Shown in pieces: positions 1-12,765 of a stretch of 62,402 bases of DNA. Location: NCBI RefSeq assembly GCF_003324165.1, contig NW_025407845.1:574550-636951 (forward strand), in the 5' to 3' direction. The DNA is from Naegleria lovaniensis. Its lineage: Eukaryota; Heterolobosea; Eutetramitea; Acrasida; Naegleriidae. Position numbers and translations under genes: made by a program. Under the pieces are notes generated by a model that was given only the letters and a program-made list of their open reading frames with translations, was not told the DNA's origin and did no database searches. Each line of letters begins with the position of its first letter. Positions within the stretch are counted from its first letter, which is position 1.

Positions 1-100
1 TCCGAGATTTTGTGGGTCTCTTGGGAGTGGTGTGCGAAAAATGGTGATGTAGAGCGAAAGGCATTTTTAATAAGTTCGAGCCCTTAAAAAATACCGCAAG

Positions 101-646
101 ATGATCAACAGAAAAGACTCTGACATGCTCCACAGCTTGGAAAAACGGTTAGCAAAGATTGAACAACAAACGCATTACATTATCTTTACCCTCCAACAAT
201 TAAATAACATACTCGATGAATACATACAAAACCACGAGGAAAGTACACAGCACCCTCATCACATTACTTTAAACACACACCATCCACCAATTGAAACCGT
301 CAATAATTCAAACGTTGAAAAACCAGAGAAAAAACCACCAGAAATTAATACCGAACGACCAACGCCACTAACACCTGAGAAAACAAGCATGAGAATACAA
401 CCCAAGAAACCACGTACAACCGTCAAAGCCAAGCCAAGAAGAAAAACTAACCAAAAGATGAACAAAGTTCACAACCACGTTGTTCATGACGACGATGAAA
501 TTGGACAAGCACTTACGATCCACTTGACCAAACATCAACTCGACAAGAAACATGTAGTGGTTAGAGGATTAAGAAAAAAACATCTCACCCTTTATTGGAT
601 CCAGGATTGCTCTCCACCCTGCTGTACCACGACTATTATAACATGA
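101..646 (+). CDS. Hypothetical protein, N-terminal coiled coil and basic Pro/Thr/His-rich tail
   Basis: A 181-residue open frame starts at an ATG after an A-rich stretch. Residues about 8-42 have a heptad-like pattern of Leu and Ile and could form a short coiled coil. The middle (about 45-125) is low complexity, rich in His, Pro, Thr and Lys, and strongly basic. The end contains several Cys residues. No signal peptide or membrane segment is seen, and I recognise no family. The last twenty residues follow a run of seven A and look unlike the rest, so the true 3' end could be spliced or frameshifted. The gene converges on CDT1 downstream. It could be a nuclear or nucleic-acid-binding protein given its charge, but that is only a guess. 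Confidence 0.45.
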   Translation: MINRKDSDMLHSLEKRLAKIEQQTHYIIFTLQQLNNILDEYIQNHEESTQHPHHITLNTHHPPIETVNNSNVEKPEKKPPEINTERPTPLTPEKTSMRIQPKKPRTTVKAKPRRKTNQKMNKVHNHVVHDDDEIGQALTIHLTKHQLDKKHVVVRGLRKKHLTLYWIQDCSPPCCTTTIIT

Positions 647-1107
647 ATCCTATGAAGAACAAACTGGTAATCTTATATATTTGTTTATTGACTAATCAGC
701 ACTATTTACTAATTCGTGACCTATTAATATGATTATTGATAACCCAATATTACTAACCATTGATATTTCAAAAAACATTAATAGAACAATCCTTGCATTA
801 TTTTCGCCATCTGTTCATCGATGGACTTAACCCGCTCCATTTATAGCAGTTGCTCAAAAAAAGCAAGAAACCTGTTAATATTTGAAATATCCTTACAAAA
901 ACATTTGACATTCTGAAGTTGTATCCTTACTAAACGAACGTCTAATGTAACGTACTGAGGCACCGAAGGGCCAATAAATAATATTTAAATTTTTAATAAG
1001 TTGAATATTTATTGAATAACTGTTTTGGAATTGTGACACTAATTTGGAAAAATTAATTCGTTCCAAGCTAGGAAATTCCAAGATGTTAGAGTTAAAGACT
1101 AGTGTTC
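647..1107. other. Intergenic region between convergent genes
   Basis: This stretch separates two convergent genes and is very AT-rich. It contains T- and A-rich tracts suitable for 3' UTRs and poly(A) signals of both neighbours. I see no conserved coding frame, RNA gene or repeat in it. Confidence 0.5.
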
Positions 1108-2393
1108 TTATTGCACTCCGCTCTCCAAACTTTGTTTAGCCATTTCAAATTTAGCATTCTTATTCATTTCAAATACTTTGAGAGTACCAAAGGTGTTTAG
1201 TGAAAAGCATGATGGAGCGTGTTTGCAAAATAAATGAAGATGTGACATGATTTCTGGGTTCGTGATAGCACGAGGATACCTAGATTTGAGAGTTTCTACC
1301 AGTGTGTTAATTTCCATTTTGGTTTTCTTACTCATTTTCATTATTCTGAAGATGTAACATTTGGACACGTGTGTAAATAAATCAATAAATTATTAATTTT
1401 CAATAAAATGGTCATGAATAAATTTCGAAATGTGTTAAAATACTCCTCTACGTACGTAAATAATAACAGTAACGTTTCACAAGCTCTATCACACTCAAAC
1501 TTTTTCGTAAGCCAATGTTGTCGCGCTAATTCCTCAATTTCACGTCTATCATTTTCTTGAAGCATTTCCTGAAGCGATTGTTTTTTCGTTTCTTGTTGTG
1601 GTCGAGGAGGTGGAGGCAACATGTTACTGTTCTGTTCATTATTTTCTCGCTGTGACACCGTTTGCTTACTGATAGTCATACTTTCATTTTCGAGACCTAG
1701 TGTTCGTTTTTCAATGGTTGGTGTCGTTTTACATTCAATGAGACCAGGATTGGAAAGTCTTTTTTTCCACAGTCCAATAATGACAGATTTTTTCTTCTCG
1801 AAATCTTCTTTCAATTCCAAACACAATTGTTGATGATAATTATAATACAATGTAAATAGCTCTGGAACGATACATTGAATGGTTTGAAGTAATTCTAGTG
1901 TGAAACGTTCACCAGTTTCTCCACACTTTTCATTGAGAGCCGCCACTGAAAAATCACTAAAACCTCTTCGATAAAGTAAATTCAATGCATAAAAAAGGCG
2001 TCCAAAATTTTGATCCAATCCCGATATCTCTTTTTCAGAAAACATCAAACCATTAATTTTGTTTTGTGAAGGAATTGGGGAAGAAATATTTGAAGAAGAA
2101 TTATTTTGAATATTGAGAAATGAATCTTTTTCGTTCGTATTCGAACTCGTGGAAATTGTTGTTGATGATAAAGATGACATCGGAATTGATGATCCACTGG
2201 CTAGAGGTCCATCGTTCGGAAACTCCACAGAAGGAGTTGCTTCTTTCTTTCTTCGGACCATTCTTCTTGATTTTGTTGGAATGGTGCTTGATTCTTCAAA
2301 TTCATCCTGTTGGATTTGTGTGCTGGATTTTTGAATCGACCCTGATGAGGGTGCTGGCGTTGATGACATTTCGTCCAACGTTCGTTTCGACAT
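1108..2393 (-). CDS. CDT1: CDT1-like DNA replication licensing factor
   Basis: Cdt1 loads the MCM2-7 helicase at origins with ORC and Cdc6. Exon 1 runs 2393-1456 and exon 2 runs 1345-1108; a 110-nt intron (GTACGT donor, CAG acceptor) restores the frame and gives 391 residues. The start is the ATG at 2393, preceded by seven A, not the in-frame ATG 87 nt upstream. Residues 1-110 are a disordered Ser/Thr-rich tail. Residues about 115-220 match the geminin-binding-type winged-helix fold (a helix with LNLLYRRGF, later IVPELFTLYYNY). Exon 2 carries the MCM-binding C-terminal winged helix (EIMSHLHLFCKHAPSCFSL, matching the EMEKHLLLLSELLPDWLSL type of block). The order and spacing of the two domains support the assignment. 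The divergent neighbour upstream is a pseudogene, so the 2394-2747 gap is probably this gene's promoter. Confidence 0.8.
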
Positions 2394-2747
2394 TTTTTTG
2401 GCGCCAATCCCAAAACGTTGTGAAAATTTATTAATAATTACAACGAATTTGAGATGAAAGGAAGGCAAAGAAAGTATCATTATGGAATATAAGAATAGTT
2501 AGTTACTCACTGCATGTTGCTCAACTCTTCGAAATAGATGATGAGGCAAAGAATTCAATGAATCCTCATAGGAAGTAACAATAACGCATCTTGTCAACAG
2601 TTAAAGAATGAAGTCTAGTATTCTTGACAATAGCTGTCAGAAAGAAAACATGAGATCCATTTGTCATAAAGAAACAACTGTCACATGCCAACAAGAATAT
2701 GAACAATTCATGCGCTGCTCTATATTGATCAAGATTATTCATTTCAC
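2394..2747. promoter_or_regulatory. Upstream region of CDT1
   Basis: This 354-bp gap separates CDT1 from a divergently oriented decayed GTPase gene. It should hold the CDT1 promoter and 5' UTR. I see no recognisable TATA box, operator or repeat, so the assignment rests on position only. Confidence 0.35.
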
Positions 2748-3894
2748 ATGATATGCTTGATTTCTTCGGGTGAAAATATTAAAAGTGAAATTCAAGTATC
2801 GACATTTACAAAGAAATGGAATCAACTCATACGCATTCCTGTGATCACGCGACAGCGTTTGAGATTGATCCAGTTACGTCACCAATTATATGATCCAAAT
2901 GATTTGAAAAATTCTTATAATCCTCCTCCAATTCACAAATTTGAAGATTTATTGACATTGACTGGATTTTTGAATTTTGAAAAATTAAGTCTCTTTTTAG
3001 ATCAATTATGGGTGGACATTGCAAAAACTCGAACCCATGGTTCAGCACCTTGCTCATTGGACTATGAAGGGTCAAAAAAGTTTTTAAAATATTGAATTAG
3101 AATTTGATGACGATGAATTAACATCGAAAACGGAATTAAGCCAATGCATGACATTAATTGTTCAACGGCAATACTCTCTGTGTCAATGGAATATTGAAAA
3201 GGAACGTCAAAAATCCTTTCAAAAGAGTACTGGTATTCTGAATTCATTGTTTTCCAACAACGATTACAAGTTCGCTATCCTCTCAAGATACTCCCAATGA
3301 AGGTCAGATTTCATTCGTTGGCTCTTTCGGGATTGGAAAAAGCAACTAGGTCACCCGAATGCTTGAACAAACTTCAGGATTTTCTTCCAAGACTGGAGTG
3401 ATGTCCCTTGCCATGACCTGTCAATTTCTTTCTCTCAAGTTTAAACCTCAACTGTGCAGAAACAATCAACAGCAACACGAACAAAAACTTTCCTTCCGGT
3501 TGTGGGATACGTTTGGAGAAAAACGATGCAGGAAAAAACATCTTCCATTGATGTATTTTCGACGCATGTTTTTAATTAATATGTGTTTTGATATTCATGA
3601 TTCCAAAACATTGCATCGCCTTAATGTGGAGTACGAAGCGATGATGAAAAATCATCAAGAAGCGAGGCGTGCAGGTGGATCCAATCGAGCCCCTTGTTGT
3701 TACTGGTTGGATTTAAGAACTCAACAACAACAACTCTTCCTCAGAAACAAAAAATCTATGTCAAGTAGATTGAAGAATATTCAAAAAAGTTTAAGGCACC
3801 CTTTGTGGAAGTGTGTTCTCCATTGTTTTATAATGTGAATGCCATGTTGATCTATGTGGCAATGAGATATCATTACTTCACGCATGAAAATTAA
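2748..3894 (+). pseudogene. Decayed Ras/Rab-like small GTPase
   Basis: Pieces of a Ras/Rab-type GTPase appear in order but in different frames. An N-terminal piece of about 115 residues (2748-3095) ends at a frameshift and continues in another frame to about 3297. A third frame then encodes a P-loop (GSFGIGKSN), stopped by TAG at 3347-3349. Beyond the stop the same frame gives the switch II signature WDTFGEKR (consensus WDTAGQER) and the following helix. A base-recognition remnant near 3700 is split across frames, and the G5-like region (KAPFVEVCSPLF) is in yet another frame to 3894. At least four disruptions make sequencing error alone unlikely. The N-terminal extension has no recognised family and may belong to a separate domain. 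Loss of the gene in this strain or an unusual paralogue array elsewhere would explain it. Confidence 0.65.
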
Positions 3895-4034
3895 TGTATT
3901 TTTATTGAATCGACAACAATAAATATTGTCACTGTTTTCAAAAATAAATTCAAACAAATTAATTCTACTACGGAGTTAATAAATAGTTGTCAATGCCATA
4001 ATGATGTTTGGCATCTTGTTAAGCAAAAATTTTC

Positions 4035-4918
4035 TCAATGTTGTTTCTCCTTGTTGTGAATCGAGTCATATGAGTGATGATCCACTGGCCAAAACTTGTC
4101 ATATAACTTGTCAACTACATATTCCACAGGATGATCGAACATAAATGGCAATAAAGGAAGCATTGCCAAACCAGCAGCCGTTGGAATGACACGACTCTTA
4201 GCACCAAATTTTAACATGAGTTTAGCAGTCCAATGAACTGTTTGATGAATAGTGACAGCTGGCAACAACATGGAGGCAGTCGATTGGAAAAGGGCTGTCT
4301 TTGTGCAAGTTCTCAGAATAATACTCGTTGGAGAGTTTTTTTGTTTTTCATTGTAAGTTTGAAGTCCGACATCTCCTAACACATAGGCCCAAGAAATGGC
4401 ATAGGCTCCCTTGACAATGAGAGGATGAACAATGGGCCTGAAAGCCTCACCTTATTATTTTTAAAAGCAATATTATGATTATATAATTATTATTACATGA
4501 ATATTATGAATTGGGTATTTGAGTAATTGATTGATCATGTCAAATAATATATTAATTTAGAAATTAGTTCAATCAAAATTAAATTATAGAAATACACGTG
4601 TCATCATCCGAGCCACAAAATTCGTATTAAATCATTACAAAACAATAATTATCATCAACCAATCCATCATGAACCTATTAAAATTCATCATCAACAAGAC
4701 TTACCCACATCAGAAGTATAGGCCAAATAACGAGCTCCGGCCGTAATCAATGTTCGGAGTCGAGCACCATAGGCAAGATAACGCATGGGAGATTCCTCAA
4801 CAACATGTTCAACAGCTTCTACTTTTTCTACTTTGGATGATTTGGAAGAATCATGTGGTTGTTGTTGTTGATGAAGGGAAGAAGTTGTTTCTTGTTGAGG
4901 AGATGAATTCGAAGACAT
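4035..4918 (-). CDS. MTFP1: Mitochondrial fission process protein 1 (MTP18 family)
   Basis: MTFP1 is an inner mitochondrial membrane protein involved in fission and membrane integrity. Exon 1 is 4918-4705 and exon 2 is 4450-4035, with a 254-nt intron (GTAAGT donor, AAG acceptor); together they encode 209 residues. After a Ser/Gln-rich leader of about 43 residues, the family core begins with MRYLAYGARLRTLITAGARY and continues across the splice with DVGEAFRPIV, matching the human YANEVGEAFRSLVP block. Later segments TIHQTVHWTAK and the HPVEYVVDKLYDKFWP end also fit the family. Hydrophobic stretches correspond to the usual membrane segments. The N-terminal leader is longer than in animal proteins. 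It is transcribed divergently from METAP2 across only 174 bp, suggesting a shared promoter. Confidence 0.85.
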
Positions 4919-5092
4919 TTTTTTTGATTGGGTTGTTGAAAGAGCTTGGGCATTCGAAGTGGAATGGAAGGAACATCATTTCACCATCGTTAATAATCCT
5001 ATCAAATTGTGAAGTGTAAAATCAAAGATTTTGTTCAAATTAAAAGAATCTTACTAACTCCAAATTTGTGATTTTTGAAGTTCAAAAAAAAA
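4919..5092. promoter_or_regulatory. Bidirectional promoter region MTFP1/METAP2
   Basis: Only 174 bp separate the two divergent start codons. Both ATGs are preceded by homopolymeric A runs (on their own strands), which is the recurrent start context in this window. No specific factor site is recognisable. Confidence 0.4.
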
Positions 5093-6561
<1,469 letters not shown>

Positions 6562-7229
6562 ATGCAGAAGTTTTTTCAATCCACCTGAATGAACAATGGA
6601 GCGTTATTCGAATGAATTTCTTAATGATTACATGCTCTTAGAAGAACGGTATCTCTTGTTTAGGAATGGTTCTCTCCAAAGTCGTGCTGTGGTTTGTATT
6701 GGAACCAAAAGGAACCCTATTAGAAGGTGTGAAACTGTGCGTCATCATTTCTATTGCTGAACCCAAACTCCTTAGAAGCTCTTAACTACTTTTTTCGAGT
6801 TCTGTAATGGAACAAGCATTCTGTCGATTTCCATTGACCAACCTTTCAAAACCTATTTTCATGAATTGACAAAAAAACACAACCACAGATTGCAACAGTG
6901 CGTTCCTCTCTTAGCATATAATTACAACCCTCCATTGTCTCCTTTTCTAGAACAACTCGAGTTGTCATCCTCCTCTCTACATCACACCTCCACTCGCTCG
7001 TGTCCATTGGTGGTTTGCAAGACGAAAAACGTGATTGCGTCCAATATTTAATCCGCCGGTACTAGCGCACAAGAAACTTTCGATTCGATTACTGCGACTC
7101 GACAGCAGCGTACAATTTTCTCTTGAAGCACCTCAACAACTTTGTAAAAAAACAAGAACACCACTTCTTGTGTGTTTTGATGATTCATACAACAACCTCA
7201 ATCACGAGAACACGAAGAAGAACTTCATT
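6562..7229. other. Intergenic region with 5' leader of the PAP2-type gene
   Basis: The gap holds the METAP2 3' end and the upstream region of the next gene. The last 350 bp are rich in C and T with several CTC and TCC runs, unlike the AT-rich surroundings, and probably form promoter and 5' UTR. A 54-codon ATG frame at 6596-6760 has no similarity I recognise and is not called as a gene. Confidence 0.35.
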
Positions 7230-8881
7230 ATGACGACGACGACTACGACCAACGCATCGACACCACACAAAGAACAATTGTATGGTTCTTCATTTTCACA
7301 TTCTGCTGCTGATGAAGAAAACTCTTCAATAGCTTTCTTACATGCATCGTCCAGCCAGGATTCGCATTCCATGACATCTTCTTCGTCTTGTTCAACTTCA
7401 TTTTCTAATGCTTCTGAATGTACATTGTCGATGGACATGTTCACGATTCATAATTTTAAAATCAAAGATGATTTGGAGAGTCAAGCGATGAATCATGATT
7501 CTCAGGACGCAGCCAACGACCAACAACTCAACCCACTGCCGTTGCATACGACTGATGTGCATCTTGGCAAGTATTATGCATTCAACAACCACTCATCACC
7601 ATCCTTCACACGACACTTGGCAAAGCAATTTTTTCTAATTTTGGAAAGTTTCAGTATTTGGATAATCAAAAGCTTATTTTTCCCATTGATATCTTGGACG
7701 ACTATACCAATCGCCCTTTATTTTCTATTAATGGCCAATTTCCAAACGATTGCTTTCAAGTACATGTACAGCTCAGAAGGTGAATTTTTCAATCAGGTTG
7801 ATTTTGACATTATTCCAAAAATTGACAAGACGTTAATGTTCGGTCTGGGAATGCCTCATTCCATTCTCGCGAATATTTATCATCCTGTTCTGGATTTCTT
7901 TTTTGCCATTCCATATTTGAATCATTTTGTTTTTCCATTGGCGTTTTATCCATTAATTTTTTGTGTCTTGTTATGGAAACCAAATCGAGAATATTTAAAA
8001 TTTAAAATTGGAATTCCAGTTGTGAAAATGATTAAGGAACTATTTCAAAAAAATCGTAAGTGTCTCTCTAATGATAATCTCTGAAATAATATTTACAACT
8101 GGATTGCATTATAGAACTATCAGACGAACTCACCGATCGAGAACAATTCGTCAATGAACCTACTGAACGCTCCTATCAAGAAGTTGCTCAACAACAACGA
8201 CAAGAAAATTCATCCAAATCGAATCCTAAAATTTCCAATTACAAACTCAAATGTTTCATTCTCTCATTGGGAATTATTTCTCTCATTCAAATTGCATTTT
8301 GTTTCTTCTTTCCAACAGCTCCTCCTTGGTTTCGAAGTAATAGTTTGCTGTATGAAGAATATTACAATCAGTTTGGAAGTGAATTAACAAAAAGTTCACC
8401 TCCAGTATTGTCCGTCTATGCTCCTGAAGCTCGATTTGAAATGATTGACAAAATTCTAGGTGTTGAACTCTTTGGCGAAATTTATGGAAAAGGAACGATC
8501 AAATTTGGAGCATTTTACAGTTTGCATGTTGGATGGACTGCAATTATTGCATTTATTGAGCTCTATGTGGTATTCTGTGAAAATCATAACACTTTAGAAA
8601 ATGATGAATTATTCGATGAAAATCATTTGAATGAATCACAAGAAGGATGTTTGTCATTTGCTAGAAGTGTTTGGTGTTGTCAATCTTCTCGCAATTCTAA
8701 AAAGAATACGTGGAGTTTTATTCAAATCTTCATGTTGGAATATTTATTATGGATTTTTATTGCTTCGATTTATTCGGCACATCATTACATGATTGATGGA
8801 TTGGTTGCTATTCTTCTTGCTTTTGTCATTGTTAAAATTGTGACGAAATATCTCGTGAAAGATGACACTAAGGTGGTGTAA
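7230..8881 (+). CDS. PAP2-superfamily membrane protein, inositolphosphorylceramide-synthase-like
   Basis: Exon 1 (7230-8055) and exon 2 (8115-8881) are joined by a 59-nt intron (GTAAGT, TAG) to give 530 residues. The first in-frame ATG is at 7230. Residues 1-120 are Ser/Thr/His-rich and probably cytosolic. Several hydrophobic segments follow. The second half shows the PAP2_3 (AUR1/IPC synthase) blocks: a PTAPPW motif, GAFYSLHVGW containing the first catalytic His, and SAHHYMIDGLVA with the second His and Asp. These enzymes move phosphoinositol, or another head group, from a phospholipid to ceramide in the Golgi. The loop before the last block has an acidic, Cys-containing insertion. The exact donor and acceptor lipids cannot be read from the sequence, and a phosphatidic-acid phosphatase role is possible. 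A ceramide-synthase-like gene lies at 27-28 kb. Confidence 0.7.
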
Positions 8882-9320
8882 ATTTAAAGCAGATAATATT
8901 TGCTCTAGGTATTGCTTTTAAATGATTGCATTGGAATTCCATTTACTGAGATAGTGCAACAGAATTTCTAAATCTCATCTTTTGATCAATGAATTCAATG
9001 AAAATCACTTTTGTTCCAACTGTGACCATTCGCTCAATATTCATCAATATGGACGACCTCAATAAATATCTTGGTGAAGGATTCAAGACACGGAGTTGTT
9101 TTGCCTTCGGTAACCGAGAATGATTTGAAACTGTGAATTCAATCAATTTAATCTTTTTAACAGTACCAACCCTTCTCGAAAATGTCTCATTCTCAGAGCG
9201 TTATCTCTCGTTATTGTCTCACCGACGAAATTAGCGTCCGAACGGTATGGACAATCTTCGGAAATTTTTCTCTTCAATAATTTGTATTTGAATTTTGTGT
9301 TTACAATCAAACATTAAAAA
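8882..9320. promoter_or_regulatory. Upstream region of the riboflavin transporter
   Basis: This AT-rich 439-bp gap holds the 3' end of the PAP2-type gene and the probable promoter and 5' UTR of the next gene. I see no conserved frame, RNA gene or repeat. Confidence 0.3.
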
Positions 9321-11268
9321 ATGTCGGAAAGTGGTTTGGACCCAACCATGGAATCCAAATATACCATTGCAACAACAGCAATCATTGACAAGACAACCAC
9401 AGAAGGAGGAGGAGATTTCTTTCAAAATTCCAATCCATTATCTTCCGAAAGGACGACTGAACAACAAGGCTCTTCGTTGTTTGAACTCAAGGATCAAATT
9501 CCTAAAAACAGTAATAGTAGCAGCACGAACTTGTTGGTACAATCTTCATCCATTGGGGTTGAGAACCATGATGGATCTGTTGTGAATTTGAATTCAGAAT
9601 TTATCGATACTACTACGAATACTCTCAAGAAATCGGAAACGATGGAAGTGGTCAAAGCTCTCGAAGAAGAAGAAATGACAAAATACAAGATGCAACAATT
9701 TTTAAGAAAGTATTGTGTTTCATTTCCAAATCCTGTGGTTTATGTGTTGGTTATTGTTTTTGGATTGTCTTCGTGGATTGCAGTGAATGGTAAGTACTTG
9801 AATTTACAACAGAAAACAAATTGACGAGTGACATGTACTCAACATTTCCATAGGTATTTACAGTGAAATTCCAATTCTTGGAATGAACTTACCTGAAGGA
9901 TATGCCATTGCAGTCGATATGAATTTGAGTTTACAATTGGCTAATATTGTGCCGTTCTTATATTTTTTGTTGATGGTTTTTAGGAGAGCTTACAAATTGA
10001 TTCGAATGAAAAAAGAATCTTCTCATTCACCTCAACCACAACAACAATCTACATCCACTACATCTGTTCATCAACAATTTGAATGGATTGACACGATTTT
10101 CATCATTTCTTTACTTGTCATTGGTATTGCCACCTTAATCTTAATGTCATTTTTGTGGAATGTTCAAGTTTCAGGAAGATCATGGCCTTTCCTCATTTTA
10201 ATGTTCTTTGTTGGAGTGTGTGACTGTACGTCTACCTTGTTATATTATCCATTTGTGTTGCATTTCACCTATGCACATTCCAGCGCCTTGTTGATTGGTG
10301 AATCGTTAACGGGATTGGTTGCTTCTGTCATCTCCATCATTCAGACGCCATCAGACAAAATTCTTTTATTTCCATTCTGGGTATTTTGCATCATTTTAGC
10401 TGGAATTACATTTTTAAGTTTTGTTGCTTATTGTTTATTAAGGTTTTTACCTTATTGCAGGAGAGAGCTTCGAAGAGAATTTGACACACTCACAGAAGAA
10501 AAGAAGAAGAAAATTCTCATGAAAAAGCCAATCTTGACATGGTCAGCAATACGTTTACTCATTTTCCAAACCTTTTTGAGTTTTACTGAAAATGGTTTAA
10601 TTGTATCGATCTTACCCTACGTCTTTCAAAATTATAGACATCATGGAACATTGCTTCGATATGCCATTACGTTTGGAATGATTATTGCTCCAATTGCAAG
10701 TGGAGTGGCCTATTTGGTTCCATTTTACAATTTTTTCGTGGCCATGTTTTCTCATCTGGGTTGGATCATTGGAGCTTGTTTGTTGTTCTTTATTGCTCTC
10801 AACAATCCAAATCCTCCACTCAAACATTCGGAAGGATTCGGAGCCTTTTTGGTTTTGGTGACATTATTGACACGAGCACTCATTTCATTCACCAAAACAA
10901 AGGAATTTCTCACGTGTCACGAACGCATTGAGAAGGAAGATAATGAAATTTTCCTTAAATTAACCAAAGCAGAAAAAGAGAAACGAGAGCAACCAGAAAC
11001 GTCTCAAGAAGGTTTGGATAATGGATTAACACCTCTCAACGGCTCCTCTGTGACCAATGAGAACGCTGGTCAGAATTCATTATGGTTGAATATGAAACAA
11101 GTATTGGATTTGAATCCATTCCGTCTTGGTAAGTGTCACTTGTCATTTTTAATTTCCTTAATCCCTAATATCCACAATGGTCACAAAGCTGGATTTGGTA
11201 TTCAATTGGGAGCCTTAATTGCAACCATCATTGTCAAAGCTTTACAGGAATCTAAATACTTTGGATAA
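9321..11268 (+). CDS. SLC52-type riboflavin transporter
   Basis: Three exons (9321-9789, 9854-11128, 11189-11268) encode 607 residues. The first splice joins FGLSSWIAVN to GIYSEIPILGMNLPEGY, reproducing the SLC52 start (FGMGSWVTINGLWVELPLL). Further family blocks are SLQLANIVPFLYFLL, the FLWN motif and GVCDCTSTLLYYPF. About ten to eleven hydrophobic segments are visible, with a cytosolic N-terminal extension of roughly 125 residues and a charged loop before the end. The family imports riboflavin across the plasma membrane. The last intron (11129-11188) is exactly 60 nt, in frame and free of stops, so its retention would insert 20 residues; splicing gives NPFRLAGFGIQLGALIA, which fits a final membrane helix better. 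Convergent with the MYB gene, 78 bp apart. Confidence 0.85.
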
Positions 11269-11346
11269 ACATTAATCTTAGAATTACGGATGAAAATATC
11301 TTTTTTAAATTTCATTCTTTGAATTTGAAGAATCTAAAAGATCTTT

Positions 11347-12765
11347 TCAATACTTTTTATTTGCAAAATATTTCTGTGCATGACTCGCCACTTGTGTTCT
11401 CGTTCGAGTCTTGACAAACTTTTCTGCAATTTCTCTCCATTTTCCCTTTCCGCATTCATTAAGACCTCTTACAAAATCTTCATGTTCCTTCTCTGTCCAA
11501 CTTCCATCATTAATTCCTTTCAATTGATGTTGAGCATTGACAAATTTAATTTTGGAATTGTCATTCGAAATGGAAAAATTCATAAATTGATACGGAGATG
11601 ATTTCATGGACGATGATGATGAGTGAATGTCTTGTTGAGTGGTTCGTTTTGACTTTTTTGGACAAGTTTGTTCATTCATAGTATTTACAAAGGAATATTG
11701 TACAACAGTTACTGGAGAGGAAGGATTGGATAAAGACAATGGAGGAGATTTCATCCTTGTTGATGAGGTCATTCCATCATGGTTGTCAGAAATATTGAGA
11801 TCATTGGTTTCAAGTTGTTGTTTTCGTTTTCCAAGAACAGTCAAAGGTTTTGACATGTTGTTGGATTCTTGAAATGTTTCCAATGAAGTGATTGTTGGAG
11901 ATTTTGATGCAAAAGATTGAGAAATGGCATCCATTGAATTTGTTGTTGTTGATGATGTTTTTTGACTATTGTTACTATTGAAACTTGTAGTTCTTGAAAG
12001 AATGCTTGAATTGGAGGAGAATGACGACTGACATTTCGAATGATCGTGATGGTTGGTGTAACATTGTTGTCCATTCATTAGGTCCAGAGCACAAGTCGGT
12101 GTATTCGGAGAAGAAGAACATGGTGTCAGATTACGTTTTTCCAAAAATGGATTCATGACACTTGTCTGGATTGAAGTACCATTCGTTGGTGAATTTGGGG
12201 ATAATTCAATATGAGGAGAATGATGATGGTGCATCTTTGATTTGTATGTATGTAAATTTTGAGAATTCGAGTTGTTGTAATTTCTTGACGTTGAAATCAT
12301 CAGAGGATTTGATCGTTGATGTAATAAACGAGGAGATTGAGAAGGAGATGTGGTTGTGGTCGATGTAGTAATGTTGGACATGGAAGAAGTAAATTTCAAG
12401 TCGTTGTAGTATAACTTTTGGGGATTGATGGATTGGCAAGTGACAGTTGGGGAAGGAACATAGGGTACAGGTTGAGTAGTGGAATGCATGTAATGATGAT
12501 ATGTTGGGGAAGGTTGATGATGATGTGGTTGTCGTTGTGGATGAAACACGTTCTGATGCATGCGTTTTGTGGTGGTGACTTTTGACTGTCCATCCAAATT
12601 TGGATATACAGAACACAATCCATCCGTTGTTCTTGTTGTTGTTGGCATGGACAAAGAGAAGGGATTCTCATCATCCACATGACGTGATCGACTCTCATGT
12701 AAAGGTCGATCCTTCAAACTTTCAATCAATGTGCTAATGGAAGGCAATTGTTGTTGTTGTTTCAT
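11347..12765 (-). CDS. SHAQKYF-class MYB-like transcription factor
   Basis: The 472-residue frame starts at 12765 after an A-rich leader. Residues 1-420 are low complexity: Ser, Thr, Asn, Gln and His runs with several His-rich clusters. Residues about 421-472 form a single MYB repeat: [19 protein letters not shown], then [18 protein letters not shown] and the diagnostic SHAQKYF. This class is common in plants and amoebae and binds DNA as a nuclear factor; targets are unknown. The domain sits at the extreme C terminus, with only four residues after it. Two canonical minus-strand splice donors upstream (GTAAGTTT at about 12998 and GTAAGTTA at about 13097) suggest spliced 5' UTR exons. Family assignment is firm; function beyond DNA binding is inference. 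Confidence 0.85.
   Translation of the reverse strand: MKQQQQLPSISTLIESLKDRPLHESRSRHVDDENPFSLSMPTTTRTTDGLCSVYPNLDGQSKVTTTKRMHQNVFHPQRQPHHHQPSPTYHHYMHSTTQPVPYVPSPTVTCQSINPQKLYYNDLKFTSSMSNITTSTTTTSPSQSPRLLHQRSNPLMISTSRNYNNSNSQNLHTYKSKMHHHHSPHIELSPNSPTNGTSIQTSVMNPFLEKRNLTPCSSSPNTPTCALDLMNGQQCYTNHHDHSKCQSSFSSNSSILSRTTSFNSNNSQKTSSTTTNSMDAISQSFASKSPTITSLETFQESNNMSKPLTVLGKRKQQLETNDLNISDNHDGMTSSTRMKSPPLSLSNPSSPVTVVQYSFVNTMNEQTCPKKSKRTTQQDIHSSSSSMKSSPYQFMNFSISNDNSKIKFVNAQHQLKGINDGSWTEKEHEDFVRGLNECGKGKWREIAEKFVKTRTRTQVASHAQKYFANKKY

Noticed and set aside
6596-6760. 54-codon ATG frame downstream of METAP2
   Set aside because: Short, no similarity, and located in probable UTR.
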